Shown here: positions 45,402 to 57,640 of the stretch, one piece after another
Numbering within the stretch: position 1 is the stretch's first letter
How the letters are laid out: each line of letters starts with the position of its first letter
NCBI GenBank assembly: GCA_963575645.1
Contig: OY754466.1
Span: forward strand, 45,106,001-45,170,000
Length of the DNA stretch: 64,000 nt
Direction: 5' to 3'
DNA from: Xanthostigma xanthostigma
Lineage: Eukaryota; Arthropoda; Insecta; Raphidioptera; Raphidiidae
The notes under the pieces: model-generated
The model's database searches: none
What the model was told of the DNA's origin: nothing
The model's input: the letters and a program-made list of their open reading frames with translations, nothing else
Made by a program: the position numbers and the translations under genes

Positions 45402-46404
45402 AGGGCCGAATCTACTATGCATTCGCACAGGGGCAGGACGACAAATATATCAGGGAGAAACATTTTTGCTCTTTACTTATTAATTAATATCTTTATCTCC
45501 GAAACTAGTACTTACGTAATATTTTTTAAATAGGCATATAAAAAGCTAATAAAGATTACAAAAACATTCATCATAAAAATTTTTTTTTATTTTTTGGTGA
45601 GTTTTGTCGTCGAATGTACCGTTTGGTCTAGTCTTCCTATGATCTGTATTAGCCTCTTTGTATGACTGATTTTAAAAAATCTCAGTATTGCTTCATTTTC
45701 GATCCTTATGCCACGGAATTCTTTCCAAATACTCATCATTAACTTCAATGGATCACAGTTACTCTATTTATTGAATAGAGTCAATCTTCATTAAATTTCA
45801 AACCTTATACTTTCGGAGATATAGTCAGAGTGCCCGTCGGCAAAAATTTTACTGACATATACTCTTCCCAAACTTTGTATATGGCTTCATTAGGCCTAGT
45901 CTGACACCTATTTCCTCTATGACTTTTTTTGATTTTGGGGCGTTTTACCTCTAAATTTTCCGAAAGATGTCGTTTTGACGACATGTAAAAATTTATAGAT
46001 ATTGTTTGTTTTTTTAATTGGATAGCTTAAAAACTTCAACCAAAACGCTAAAATAATGTTCTCTGCGACAAATAACATGAATCATTTAAAATGTCTGACA
46101 CCTCGAATATGTCGACATATTCGAGGTGTAAGACATTTTAAAGGGGTTTTTGATGGATGTTTGATGTGTCAAAAAAGCATATCTCTTTTCTCTATCTCCT
46201 AAATTATTAAATCTGATTTTTGAAAAAAATAAGGCATGTAAATAAACTTGTAAAGACCACAGTAAGACTATAGCAAACAATACATTGAAAACCAAAAACT
46301 AACCAACATTTTGTTTTGATGAGTTTTGGCGGTGATCATGTTTTTTTGTAATCTTTGTCAGCTCAATTTGCACAGGGCGGCAAAAACTATAGCGCCGGTC
46401 CTGG
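45402..46404. mobile_element. hAT-like element
   Basis: The ends are CAGGGCCGAATCTAC and, inverted, CAGGACCGGCGCTATAG. The 8-base flanks (GGTGTGTG and GGTATATG) agree at six positions. It contains the first copy of a 310-bp repeat (45826-46139). Confidence 0.55.
45826..46139 (+). repeat. 310-bp repeat ending in a hairpin, copy 1
   Basis: It starts TCAGAGTGCCCGTCGGCAAA and ends with a hairpin whose arms are AAATGTCTGACACCTCGAAT and its complement around GTCGAC. It is nearly identical to 46875-47179, in the same orientation. Confidence 0.8.
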
Positions 46405-46874
46405 GTATATGTGTGATTGTATTTCAGCATCATTTTTTATCTAGATAAAAGTTTTGCCATACACGTGAAACACGAAAATAATTTCGATACATGACAAAAC
46501 TCTTTCTTTACTTTTTTAATCTTTTTAATGTTACACTCTGTATGCACATAATAGAGTATCTGATTTGAAGAACATAAAGTTCTTATCTTCGATGTACAAA
46601 TAATTATATAGTATGTATCTAATTAAGTAAACAACTGCATATTAACAACAGCTCTCACGTTTCCACCTTAATGACAATATTTTTATAAACATAACTACAT
46701 TTTACAAACAGAAGATAGTATTTCATTAGTTATGACTTATGTGTTATTTTTATTGGAGATTATGTATTAATGTTATATCATTTTATTATTGGTATATATT
46801 CTTTAATATCTTTTAAAACATGCATTTTAAAATTATAAAAAAATATATTTGTATTTCTCACAACGAGCCCTTTT

Positions 46875-47179
46875 AGTCAGAGTGCCCGTCGGCAAAAATT
46901 TTACTGACAAATACTCTGCCCAAACTTTGTATATGGCTTCATTAGGCCTAGTCTGACACCTATTTCCTCTATGACTTTTTTTGATTTTGGGGCGTTTTAC
47001 CTCTAAATTATCCGAAAGATGTCGTTGTGACGACATGTAATAGATACTGTTTGTTTTTTTAATTGGATAGCTTAAAAACTTCAACCAAAACGCTTAAATA
47101 ATGTTCTCTGACAATTAATAACATGAACAACTTATATAAAATGTCTGACACCTCGAATATTCGAGGTGTCAGACATTTT
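46875..47179 (+). repeat. 310-bp repeat ending in a hairpin, copy 2
   Basis: Same as 45826-46139 apart from small indels. The terminal hairpin is perfect and almost loopless here (CTCGAATATTCGAG centre). Confidence 0.8.
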
Positions 47180-47788
47180 TTTTTAATTTCTAATTTGATC
47201 CCCAAAATTAACCCCTAAGATCCGAATTCGTTTATTTACGCTTACACCCGTGATGGGTCATCAACTCTATATTGTGTACAAAATTGCAACTTTTTTCGTT
47301 CCGTAAATTCGGAGAAAATAAGCTGTGACAGACGGATAGACAAACAGACACGAGAGCGGTTCTATTGATTGTAATTGACATGTTGCATCCTAAATAGGTT
47401 AAGCAATAAATGCTATTTTTATTCTATTCTATACGGATTCCGTTTTTTATTGTATTATCGGATGACTGAAACAAAACAGATTATTATGGTTTTGACCATT
47501 ATCCACGAATTTCTAATCAACCTGTATTGATCAGTGACCGCAAACATGATGCAATGCAGGATATGGAAATCCTGCAGGTCTGAGGTAACTAAAATTCTCA
47601 TCAAACGTCTTTCCTGTTTACTACGTTAGATTTGAAAATAATCATATAGTAAAATTACCAGTGAAGGCACATTTAACTTATAAGATGACAGGCTAAATGC
47701 AGATGAATTTGCTAGTGAGTTGATTGGTTACATGGTATAACTCATCTGCAAATATTTTCTCATATTCCGTCGCACCGAGTATAATATT

Positions 47789-48144
47789 ACTAGCGGCTCG
47801 TACCGGAGTCATCCGGGTGCAAAACTAAGATTTATTAATACATAGTCTCTCTCCCCTCTCTCTACCCCCCCTTCTCTCTCCCATCCTCCCATCTCTTCCT
47901 TCCTCTCCTCTCTCCTTCCTTCTCTTTTTGTCGGACGGACAAATTTTGAGTTACATTTTGCAACATTTTTCATTGATGCTGCGCTCCTATTGGTCGTAGT
48001 GTGGTATTATATAGCCTATACCCTTCCTGGATAAATGGGCTATCCAACAAAAACATTTTTTTCAAATTCGAACCAGTAGTTCCTGAGATTAGCGCGTTCA
48101 ACCAAACAAACGAACTCTTCAGCTTTATATATTAGTATAGATTT
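47789..48144 (+). repeat. LINE-derived repeat (RTE-like), copy with CT-rich insertion
   Basis: It begins ACTAGCGGCTCGTACCGG and CCGGGTGCAAAAC and ends CTCTTCAGCTTTATATATTA. An 85-base polypyrimidine tract (47846-47930, CTCTC/CCTTCC) replaces part of the body. The 3' end is the same as at 24545 and 60372. Confidence 0.75.
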
Positions 48145-48605
48145 CCTGTTTCTGCCTCGCATAGGCTGATCTGTCGCATTTTGTTTGTTTGTCTGCGCAT
48201 GTGCGTGCGTGTATGTATAGGTGTATTTTTGTGTGTGTGGGTCGATTTAATCGCGAGTATTTTAATGATTCGCTCTGCGATTCGCCTGCAATGTACCCGT
48301 ATCCTTTTGTCTTAGACGTTGCACGTGCATTATTATTATTACGTCACGTCACATAGTTACCTGAATAACGTGCATTACATTGTGACGACCTTGAACTTCT
48401 GGATGATATTACACTCATTTGTTTTAAGTCCTTGCGATCCCGTTGCTTGGCTTTGTGTGCATATTATGCATTCTTTAATATTGAGATGACAAAGCAAAGA
48501 AGCTGGAGGAACAGTCTATCCGTAAAACTGTATTCCAATGTTGACACTTGACATTCACAATAAAGAAACAATTGACTATAATTATAATTTTAATACTAGT
48601 CTCAT

Positions 48606-48740
48606 ATCAGCAGCGCCGTAACTAAGGCCTGGCAACCGGGGAACCCCGGAAGGCGCAGTCAGCAATGTGATTGTGATTATTTTATTTGAATATATAAAAA
48701 CCTAGAAAATTTTGAGAACGCGAAAACAGAATCTTGCTAC
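48606..48740 (+). repeat. hAT-like end family GGCCTGGCAACCGGGG
   Basis: CAGCGCCGTAACTAAGG then CAACCGGGGAACCCCGGAAG. Related sequence occurs at 23355-23440 (with CAATCGGGGAACCCCGGAAG) and, degraded and inverted, near 9380. Confidence 0.55.
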
Positions 48741-48832
48741 ATTTTAACTTTAGCCTCAAAACGTTAAAAACAGAGACGAACTTAGAAGCGAAGGTATTTT
48801 ATGTGTGAGTAGGGTACACATAATAATGTAAT

Positions 48833-49101
48833 CAAGGGCGTAGATATGGGGGGTAAAGGGGATAATTACCCCCCCCGGACTATAATAATCAAAAATAAAA
48901 CTGAAAATATTACTAATACCTACCTAACTAAAAAATAAAATTTAGAAATACTTCTTGAAAAGAATTTGTAAAAATTAGTTTGGTAATTAATATTTTGCTT
49001 GACACTTCCTTCGTGAGTATTCTTGTGTGATATTAATAAAACTTAAAAAAATTTGATTTTTTTTGTTTACCCCCCTCAGTAAAAAAATATCTACGCTCTT
49101 G
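48833..49101. repeat. Short MITE with CAAGGGCGTAGATAT ends
   Basis: CAAGGGCGTAGATATGGGGGG at the left and, inverted, CAAGAGCGTAGATATTTTTTT at the right, each followed by a C/G run. The 8-base flanks agree at six positions, which would fit a hAT type. Confidence 0.6.
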
Positions 49102-49217
49102 AAAGAAATGCTGGGTTGCAGAGAACATTGTCAGAAAATCTGATTTGACACTGACCTTAGATTGTGACCACACGTAGTTCTCCATACGAAAAGCTCGAAA
49201 AATAACTGATCGATTGA

Positions 49218-49570
49218 AACGATAGATAGAATAGATAGATCATTTATTTTGTCTCAACTAAGTGAATACAAAGTTTGACAATCATCACACAATATGTAAA
49301 AAAAATTTAAAATATAATAGTTAATATTCATGTTAATTTGATTTTTAAAAAGTCTTTAAAATCGTAAAAACTGTTTTCTAAAAGAATTTTTTTAATTTTT
49401 TGTTTGTAATTGTTCATAGGGAGATGTTTTATCTCATTTGGCAATTTATTATAAAATTTCAAAGCCCAATAATTTGGTCCATTTTCTTTAACTGTATTTT
49501 TTGTACAATTTGCACTTCGAAACAAATTTTTTCTACGTATATTGATTTATTTAGCTTGAATATTGATCTT
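49218..49570 (-). pseudogene. LINE 3' fragment: RT C-terminus
   Basis: The minus-strand frame 49328-49525 contains NYWALKFYNKLPNEIKHLPM and KIKKILLENSFYDFKDFL, the CR1/jockey-group C-terminal pattern. GATAGATAGAATAGATAG at 49218 would be the simple-sequence tail. 5'-truncated, with a stop upstream. Confidence 0.75.
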
Positions 49571-49594
49571 TTTCTATGTACGTTAATCATTTGT

Positions 49595-50040
49595 TATCGC
49601 CAGTCACTTTCCGCTGACCACAACTTCTGACAGACGCTTTAAAACTCAGAGAAAAATTAATGAACTTCACTTATTTTTAAATGCTTGATTTTTATATATG
49701 TTATTCAGACAACTATTACAAAATTATATTTCAACAGCCAGACAAATTGTAATGACCAAACAGCCCCTCAGACGTAAAAAATAGTCAGCTGTTAGTATGA
49801 GCGCGAGAGCTTTATGCATGCGTTTTAAAGCAAAATACTAACAGCTGACTATTTTTTACGTCTGAGGGGCTGTTTGGTCATTACAATTTGTCTGGCTGTT
49901 GAAATCTAATTTTGTAATAGTTGTCTGAATAACATTTATATAAAAATCAAGCATTTAAAAATAAGTGAAGTTCATTAATTTTTCTCTGAGCTTTAAAGCG
50001 TCTGTCAGAAGTTGTGGTCAGCGGAAAGTGACTGGCGATA
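49595..50040. repeat. 446-bp palindromic MITE
   Basis: Arms of about 205 bp (49595-49800 and 49836-50040) are nearly identical inverted copies, beginning TATCGCCAGTCACTTTCCGC. The loop is only about 35 bases (around GAGCTTTATGCATGCG). Confidence 0.9.
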
Positions 50041-50624
50041 CTGGATACTAATTTATAGTGATATTTTACAAAACATATAAATATCAGCCATTTAAATTTA
50101 AATTAAGTGACTCTTATTTTTACTCACCTTTCTCACCTGGTATCTGTACATTTGTCACAAACTCAATGATGGAGGTACGCCAAGCGTTCTAAGTACATAA
50201 AACACTACTCAAAACGTAAGGTTTCATTTATTTAAAAATAGGTTGTGTCTGGCGGCTCTGGGATCTTACTCTATTAGACATGTGTATTATACGATCCCAA
50301 TCTAAAGTCATTGTCAAATAAAATGTTTGGACAAAGTGTTCTGCAACTAAGCCAAGAGTTCGTGATAAAAAAGTGCAAGAGTATGTTCATTACACACCAA
50401 ACATGATTTATTTCTTTTGCAAACAGTAAATTGCATTTCTACTCTCAATTCTTAGCTCGATTTCAAGACGACGCGTGCCGTAATAATGTGATGACAACAA
50501 TGCAGTATATAAATCACTTTGAAATATCAAGTATTGCGCAACTAGAATACATAATAAGCGTTATATTTTCCCACTGTACTATTTTCCAGTGGACAACCGT
50601 TGATGTTGCTGGGTTTTATATACG

Positions 50625-50799
50625 ATTTTCAGCTTTAAATCCAGATTAAAGAATAAAGATTGCAGAGAGAGAGATTGTGAATTATAGACGCTCAACAGAT
50701 GAGGCGCAACCACTTGTTTTCAACTAAATGCAGATTGTAATTGTAATGTTGAAAGTAAATGCAATTCTTAAATTAGATTTACAGCTGAAAGTCGCATGG
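50625..50799. repeat. MITE with CGATTTTCAGCT-type ends, second copy
   Basis: ATACGATTTTCAGCTTTAAATC at the left and, inverted, TGCGACTTTCAGCTGTAAATC at the right, as in the intronic copy at 4639-4761. Confidence 0.6.
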
Positions 50800-51690
50800 A
50801 AATCCCCGGTATTAATCTTCTCTGGACGTAACGTCTTACATTTACAAGAGGGTCCATGATTTTTTTCGGAATAAGAAGACATTAATAATTAAAAAAAGAC
50901 GAGAGGTGTCGTGGGACACCTGGTTGGGACGAAGTTATTTTCACTAATTATTATGTATCATACAATTTTTTTACTAATTTCTAATTAGATCAGATTTTCG
51001 TTACAGATTTTCTTTACGGCCTTTTCTTTACGCTTTTTTCTTACGGTTTTTTTATAGCCCTCTCCATTCATATCTATAACGTCCCATAAGGAACTTCGTT
51101 CCAAAAAGCGTGTGTGTCTCACCCACATAAACTCACTGGAGTAGTGAAACTTCTTTAGAGTTATGAGTTCGATTCATTGATGCATTATCAAGGTTGTGTT
51201 TCTCTTATAGATAATTTCCACTTTAACGTTACAGAAAATTTCAAACTTCAAAAACTATTATACGTCCACTCTTTGACGATATGAACTAGCAACGCTAACT
51301 TCACTTTATATGTCAACTTCTTAACCACCAATCGTTAAAAAGTTACAAAGCTATGACAGACGAACGGACGGACTATGGAGTCTCGGCATAATGGTTCCGT
51401 TTCGGTTGAAAATTGATTGAAGCAAAGGAGATTCATGTAAATTTCACTTTGTAGTGCTTCAAACCGTTTACAATTACCATTTGAACATCTGTTGCTAAAG
51501 TTTAAAGAGATCTGTTAAGAAGTTTATCTTACGAAGTTTGGTTATTCGCAGTATTATTCTCTCAACCCATTAATGCTCCGTGTGCAATACGACGACGGTT
51601 TTTAAATAATTTTAAAAAATCAAAGCCAACGTAAAAGATCGTTCCCATCATATTAAAATAGACCTAGCATTCCCCATATATATTATAGTA
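50800..51690. other. No gene recognised; degraded repeat
   Basis: A short stretch near 51350 (TGACAGACGAACGGACGG and GGTTCCGTTTCGG) is a degraded relative of the 43.1-kb repeat end. Nothing coding is supported. Confidence 0.4.
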
Positions 51691-52204
51691 TAAGAGCCAG
51701 TGGCCGGCTACCAGTATGTAATTGACCAGACCTGAATTTTTACACAGTGAGTCTCCTATACTTACCATACATGAAGTGGGAACTCACCAAGCCCAGCATG
51801 GCCGCCGCGGCCCGTACTCAGGTGCGACAGGTACAAAATTTGACTAATTTCAAAAGTATTTGACCACGTCTGCCATTTGGAAATTTAATAATATATTATT
51901 ATTGTTTTTGAAAAATAACAATGGCAGACCTTGAAAATTGTCTCTCGCGATGTTTGACGGCGCGATTTGCCATTGTTATTTTTCAACAACAATAATAATA
52001 TATTATTAAATTTTCAAATGGTAGACGTGGTCAAATACTTTTGAAATTAGTCAAATTTTGTACCTGTCGCACCTGAGCACAGGCCGCGGCGGCCACGCTG
52101 GGCTTAGTGAGTCCCCACCCCATGTATGGTAGGTATACGAGACTCACTGTGTAAAAATTCAGGTCTGGTCACTTACATACTGGTAGCCCGCCACTGGCTC
52201 TTAG
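51691..52204. repeat. 514-bp palindromic element
   Basis: Inverted arms begin TAAGAGCCAGTGGCCGGCTA and run about 230 bp each, including the CCGCGGC block and ATAATATATTATTATTG. A loop of about 40 bases contains TCTCGCGATGTTTGACGG. Non-coding. Confidence 0.9.
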
Positions 52205-52488
52205 ACTATTATTACAATGTTATGATAACAACATAATATCAATCCATATTCAGTGACCTACCGTATGCCCCTTATGTTCCTCTATTACAACCTCCTAGTT
52301 TTCATGGTTCTGATCCGAGAATAGGTAAAAGTATCATTTTTCATTATTAAAAAATAATAAACCAAAAATACGAACTACCACGCTTAGATAATTTGAGCTG
52401 TTGATAAACTTTAAACTATACAAACGTAGCTTCTAACCAATAAATAAAAATAAAAATACATCGTAAAAAAATAAAAATACCATTATAT

Positions 52489-52562
52489 GTCCCCATGGGG
52501 GATCGAACCCGCGATCTTCGAGTTATTAGCACGACGCTCTAGCCAACTGAGTCACAGATCAC
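52489..52562 (-). repeat. tRNA-Ile-like SINE head or tRNA pseudogene
   Basis: On the minus strand it reads CTCAGTTGGCTAGAGCGTCG, TGCTAATAAC (Ile AAT anticodon loop) and CGCGGGTTCGATCCCC. The acceptor stem does not pair, so it is not a working tRNA. A T-rich TATTTTTATTTTTTTA stretch follows, as in the other heads. Confidence 0.65.
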
Positions 52563-53403
52563 TGAATGTTATCTGCCTTACATCGGTAAACAAGTAAGAA
52601 TGAATTATATGTATTTGTCCACCCAAGAAAGCGAGTTAAATAAAATATGATAATAAAAATAAATAGAATTTTAACATTGGAAACTAATAGGTTAATTATT
52701 TAATTAAATCATCAGTCTTCACTCTCATTATTCCGTTCACAAGTTGAATTAATACCAACACTGAAACATCAAAACTATCCAAACGAAGCTGAAGATTTTT
52801 AACTTTTAATAAACTTTATAATACTACGTATGTAACTTATGCGTATATTAAAGGATTGTTTGTAAACAATTTCAATGTATTGAATTCGAGTTTACTTCTC
52901 TGAGTTTAACAATATAATTAATTACGAAACATGTAATGATTTGCACAATATTATTTTTCAACACATAAAAATAACTGTATTGTATTTAACGGTTGATTAA
53001 TTATTATATTACCTATAAAATAGTATAATGTTATATTCATATACAGTGTGTTCATCGAAAGTGGTAACAGTGAATAATTCGTGTATACCACTAGATACAA
53101 AAAAAAGTTTAAATAGTTTACTATCGAAAACTGCTGAGGTATATTTTTTTGTACTTCAAACTGAACCGGAAGTGTACATGTATGTCATTTTCAAATAGCA
53201 ACATATATTTTTTTACATTTTCAAAAACTACATTTTTATCTCTATATAAATGCATATGAAATTTTCATTACATAAGAAAATATTCGAGAAAAACGGTATC
53301 ATTTTATTAATTCAATACACAATAATAATTATTTTTCACCTTAGTTTAATGTTCTACAGCCGGTTTTTATAGTATACGCCATACGGTATACGTACATATG
53401 CGA
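52563..53403. other. No gene recognised
   Basis: AT-rich DNA with no supported element boundary. Confidence 0.4.
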
Positions 53404-53805
53404 CCATATACTTTTATTCTATACTGAGCATATAGGCATAAAATCGCAATCGAACCATTAGGGTGCAAACATATATACTTTTGTCTTTTTTTTACGGCGT
53501 AAGTACTGGCGTATCCAGGAGGGCAAAACAAGCACGGGGGACCCGGCTTAAGAAATTTCTAATTTGCTCCCTCCTGGGCCAAAAGCTGGGTACGCCCATG
53601 TTAACGTCATAGAAAAAGACATAGTTTTTGAAACAGAGATACTTTATTCAGATTGAATGCAAGTACATCAACCAATCATATATCATCGGAGAAAACAGGG
53701 AATTACATCGAAGAAAGAGACGCAGATATATTTTCGATACGCTTTGTTGCCTTCGCTCACCACGCATTGAGTAGATAGACAATGATTCATATAGTAAATT
53801 ATTAA
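53404..53805 (+). repeat. R15 repeat, copy 3
   Basis: Same orientation and extent as 15029-15420. It keeps the GGGTACGCCCATGTTAACGT segment missing from copy 1. Confidence 0.75.
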
Positions 53806-55577
53806 ATATATAATTGCAGCACGTTCGTTACATTTTTAATTACAAGAATTAATTTTACCCTACCGTTCCAAAAGAAGTTTTACTTAAAAAAATAAAACTG
53901 AAAACTATGTAGTTATTTATGTGTCAGTTTTTTTACGGTCAATCTGTATAAATTATTTTTTATTTGGACTACTTTTTGCTGTTATATTATACTTTATTAT
54001 TAACATACTTAAAAAACTATCGGCAATTATTTAAATACTGTTTGATTGGTTCTTTACTTGTAGATGTGTATACAGTTCTATAACGGTTTTATGTAAATAT
54101 ATATATTTATAGCATCTCAAAAATTTGCATAAATGATTGATGATTACATTAATTTGTGTTATAAAATCAATTTATTTCCGTTTTTGTTTTCAAAACTCAA
54201 CAATTCTCTTTATTTTTAAAGATTTTAAATAGAATTTTGATTCAGCGTTAAATGGGCGGTAGTTAGCTTTTAATAATTAATAATCATTATAACGTCAGCT
54301 GAATAAAACTTTTGAGTATTCATCTTTGATTATCATATTGTGATCATTTCATGATGCAAATATAATTCAAATAAATTTTTCATGGAAATAATATTTTTAG
54401 AAATATTTAAATTTTCTTATATGAAGCAAATATGAGTCAACGATATTCATCACAGAAATAAGCAAATTTGAAGTAATATTCAATCTTTTTAACACCATCA
54501 TAGAATGTTCATAATATGAAGTAAATAAAAGGCAACGATATTCATCATAGAAATAAGCATATTTTGTAGCAATGCTCAAATATTATCGTGATTTACTGAT
54601 AATATGAAGAAAATTTTTAGTTGAAGATTATTACTATCCATTTGATTCAAGATTTCTACAATATATACTCAACGAATTTTCATACAATATGATCTAACAC
54701 AGGTACTAGTGAGTTCATTTCAACTATCAGAAATGAACTAAATCTATACTAAATTTTCTATGAACTTGTTTATCTGGGTAATGAATGAACTAGTATTTAA
54801 AATTTACAGATTTTTATAATGAAGTTATATTTAGGTGTACCTAAAAAGTATTAACTCAAAATAGGAAGCGTTCAGAAACAATTCAACCCATTTTCATCAA
54901 TATATAGAGACAAATTTAGGAAGCTTCTAATTGATTGGCTTATCAACGCCCAGCCCTTACCCTTGGGTCTATAGAAACAGATTCGAGGAGTATGAGATAA
55001 GCACCCACTAAGAAAGGATTTTTTAGGATTTGAAAAAATAGTTTACTAAAATAGAAAACCATAAAATTGAATGGCAAAGTAGAGTTAGTTTTTAGATTTT
55101 CTCTTGTTTCAAGTTAAGTAATAATAAATTTTTATTAAAATGAATTAAATATGTGCAAATGAATTCGTAGTAAGTACATAATAAATTTTGAGGTGATCGT
55201 CTTATGTTTCTTATCAAGCACATGTTTGTTGTTTTGTTGTTACTATCAACGAACATTTGATGCGCTACTGTTAACAAATGCATCGGTTCATTTATATAAA
55301 ATATACAGTTTGAGGAAAGTGTAATAAAAATAGTGAAAAAAGCTATGTAAATAAACAAACTTACATCCGACAGACGTACGCAAACAAACAAAGAAAATTC
55401 AACCCGCTGTGGCGAGAAGAGAAAACACAATTAGATAAGTATAGGCTTATTAAACTTTTGTTCGCCACACCTTATTGTTTTATAACTCCTGCCATTCGTC
55501 AAAATTAACCCAAAATAGACATTTTATTTTTAAGAAAGTAATAATCTTCCCCGTTTTTTATATAATAATGGTATACT
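53806..55577. other. No gene recognised
   Basis: Apart from the tandem pair at 54418, only AT-rich sequence. A 112-codon minus-strand frame (55092-55430) has no recognisable motif and an AT-driven hydrophobic composition. Confidence 0.35.
54418..54580. repeat. Two diverged tandem units
   Basis: TATGAAGCAAATATGAGTCAAC and TATGAAGTAAATAAAAGGCAAC each lead into CGATATTCATCA(C/T)AGAAATAAGCA. The units are about 100 bases apart. Confidence 0.55.
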
Positions 55578-55935
55578 TTTCATAACGGCTTATTATTTTA
55601 TTTATTTTTTCAAGAAAGTTTTGTTAAAAATTTTTTTTTCAAAACTTTATATAGTTTTGGAAATATTTTGAAAATAAAAAAAAATCAGCCGCTCTTTTGT
55701 TTTATGGATCTGTCAGAAATAAACAAGTTCGGCATGCTTTGATTAATGTTTACATAACGTGGAACATACTATGTAGGTAACCATGGCAACGAATAGTTAA
55801 TATCATATTGAATACTAGCTATTACCCGCGTCACCTCACGCGATATCAGAAATTTTATTTTCTTTATTATAATCAAATGTCAACATTTCTGAAGTTGGAA
55901 TGGTCCCGTCGCCCAATTGGCTGGAATTTTTATAG
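55578..55935 (+). repeat. Interspersed repeat R36, copy 2
   Basis: Direct copy of 36380-36735. The similarity stops at TGGCTGGAATTTTTA in both, which marks the shared 3' limit. Confidence 0.8.
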
Positions 55936-56204
55936 GGTACTAAAAGTAGTGTAGAGTTGATCATTTGTTTTGATCTTTTCTCGCTGCAGAAAGTACAGAA
56001 GTGTATCTGTTTACTGATAGTGTTTATACTTCTGTGTGCTGCATTGTTTCTTTACAGTTCAATGTACCGTACGAACACATATGTATCAATTTATAATAAT
56101 AATTTAAATCTTTCTTCGAAAATTTAGGCTCTGAACTATTGAAAGATGCTAAGGTGATTCTTTATTCACCCGCATAACTAGTATTAGATGCATTAGACCA
56201 GTGA

Positions 56205-56250
56205 TGGCGAACCTATGACCCGCGGGTTAAACACTGACCCACGCAGACTT
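56205..56250 (+). repeat. Single hAT-like end
   Basis: CAGTGATGGCGAACCTATGA followed by CCCGCGGGTTAA is a typical hAT terminus. No partner end was found nearby. Confidence 0.45.
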
Positions 56251-57094
56251 TCAAAACTAAAAGAGATACAGACGTTTGCTTACGCTCATTGAATTCAGTG
56301 TATTTTTTTCTGTAAGCTTTCTCAATTTCGTCAATTTCAAAAGTATATTAAAGAATTCGATATTTGCAATTTTTTTAAGGCATAGCCCTTTAAAAAAATG
56401 CGATTTTTCATGAAAATCGAAATCTTTCGAAACTTTGGCAAAATCATCATGCTTATAGAAAATGAATCCAATGAACACAAACAAACGTCTGTATGTCTTT
56501 TGGTTTTGAAATTATTTGCGATTATAGTTTTCAGAAAATCATATAAAACCTTCGAATGACCGTAGTTTAATTAATAAATAGAACACAAAATATTTAATTT
56601 ATGGTGCCAGTGGAAGTTTGGTTATACCACTTGAACACTTTTTTTTATACGTGTTTGCTCACAATTTTGCGTATTCTAAAAATAAAACAATAATATTTAT
56701 TTAACATTTTTCCGTAAATATTGAAACATTCCAACTAGTTAAACTATTTTAATGTGTAAGCATTAAACAGGTAAATAGATGTACACAAAAAGTGCGGTTA
56801 TATTTAGTAAAATAATGTATTTACATAATATAATTGTTGTATATAAACAGAACGTGTCATAATTAATATATTTACATCTTCTATAATGAAAGGAAAAGTT
56901 TTTTAGCGCTATACTCTTCACCATTGTAGTCCCTAATAGAAAAATAATGATACTGTTTGTGCTTCGTTACGAGACTCATATTTTAATTAAAAAGTTTTTT
57001 GATTATAGACGCTAAACAACTGAAGTCATCAGCGTTAAAAAGTTTCGGATGAACGGGGTACATGTATTAGTGCGAGATCCGGTATTAGAAATAT

Positions 57095-57640
57095 ATATCC
57101 TCATCTGTTATTTGATGATGACAAAGATTATATATTAGATAATATATTTACATTGATAAATCGCACATGGGTTGCCTAGCTAAATCGTGCTGTTAAATTA
57201 AATAAATTCTAATTAACTTTTTTGGATCAACTTTCCCGATTTGTTAATCATAAAAACGAGCCTAAGATGAGAGAATTTGACACAAATAAAATGTTAACAA
57301 AACAAATAAACTCAAAGTAGGTATACAGAACACAACTATTTACAAGGTATATTTATGTGGATAATCTATATTTATGTATGGAATCAATGGCATATGCCAA
57401 TTCCTTGTGTCATATTTTCTCATTTTAGGCTCGATTTTTATGATTAACAAATCGGGGAAGTTGAACCAAACAAGTTAATTAGAATTTATTTAATTCATCG
57501 GTACGCGATTTAGCTAGGCAACCCATGTGTGATTTATCAATGCATATATTATATGTTATTTGTTGATGACAAATATTATATGTTAGATAATTATCTAACA
57601 TATAATGTTTATCATCATCAAATAGCACATGAGGGTATAT
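57095..57640. repeat. Large inverted repeat around 57340
   Basis: The left part (about 57095-57300) mirrors the right part (about 57400-57640). Shared blocks are TTTGTTAATCATAAAAA, GCACATGGGTTGCCTAGCTA and TTATTTGATGATGACAAA. Arms are diverged by indels. No coding frame. Confidence 0.75.

Larger units (their letters stand above)
49107..50353. mobile_element. CTGGGTTGCA-ended foldback element, copy 3, with LINE and palindrome inside
   Basis: The left end AATGCTGGGTTGCAGAGAAC and the inverted, degraded right end (CTTTGTCCAAACATTTTATT region, about 50300-50353) match the family of 14000 and 37049. A LINE fragment (49218-49570) and a 446-bp palindrome (49595-50040) are nested. Confidence 0.6.

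Noticed and set aside
47846-47930. CT-rich tract as a promoter or splice element
   Set aside because: It lies within an interspersed repeat and looks like simple-sequence expansion.
52489-52562. Functional tRNA-Ile (AAT)
   Set aside because: The internal boxes look good but the acceptor stem cannot pair.
55092-55430. 112-codon minus-strand frame as a membrane protein
   Set aside because: The hydrophobic composition follows from T-rich DNA, and there is no motif, splice support or start context.
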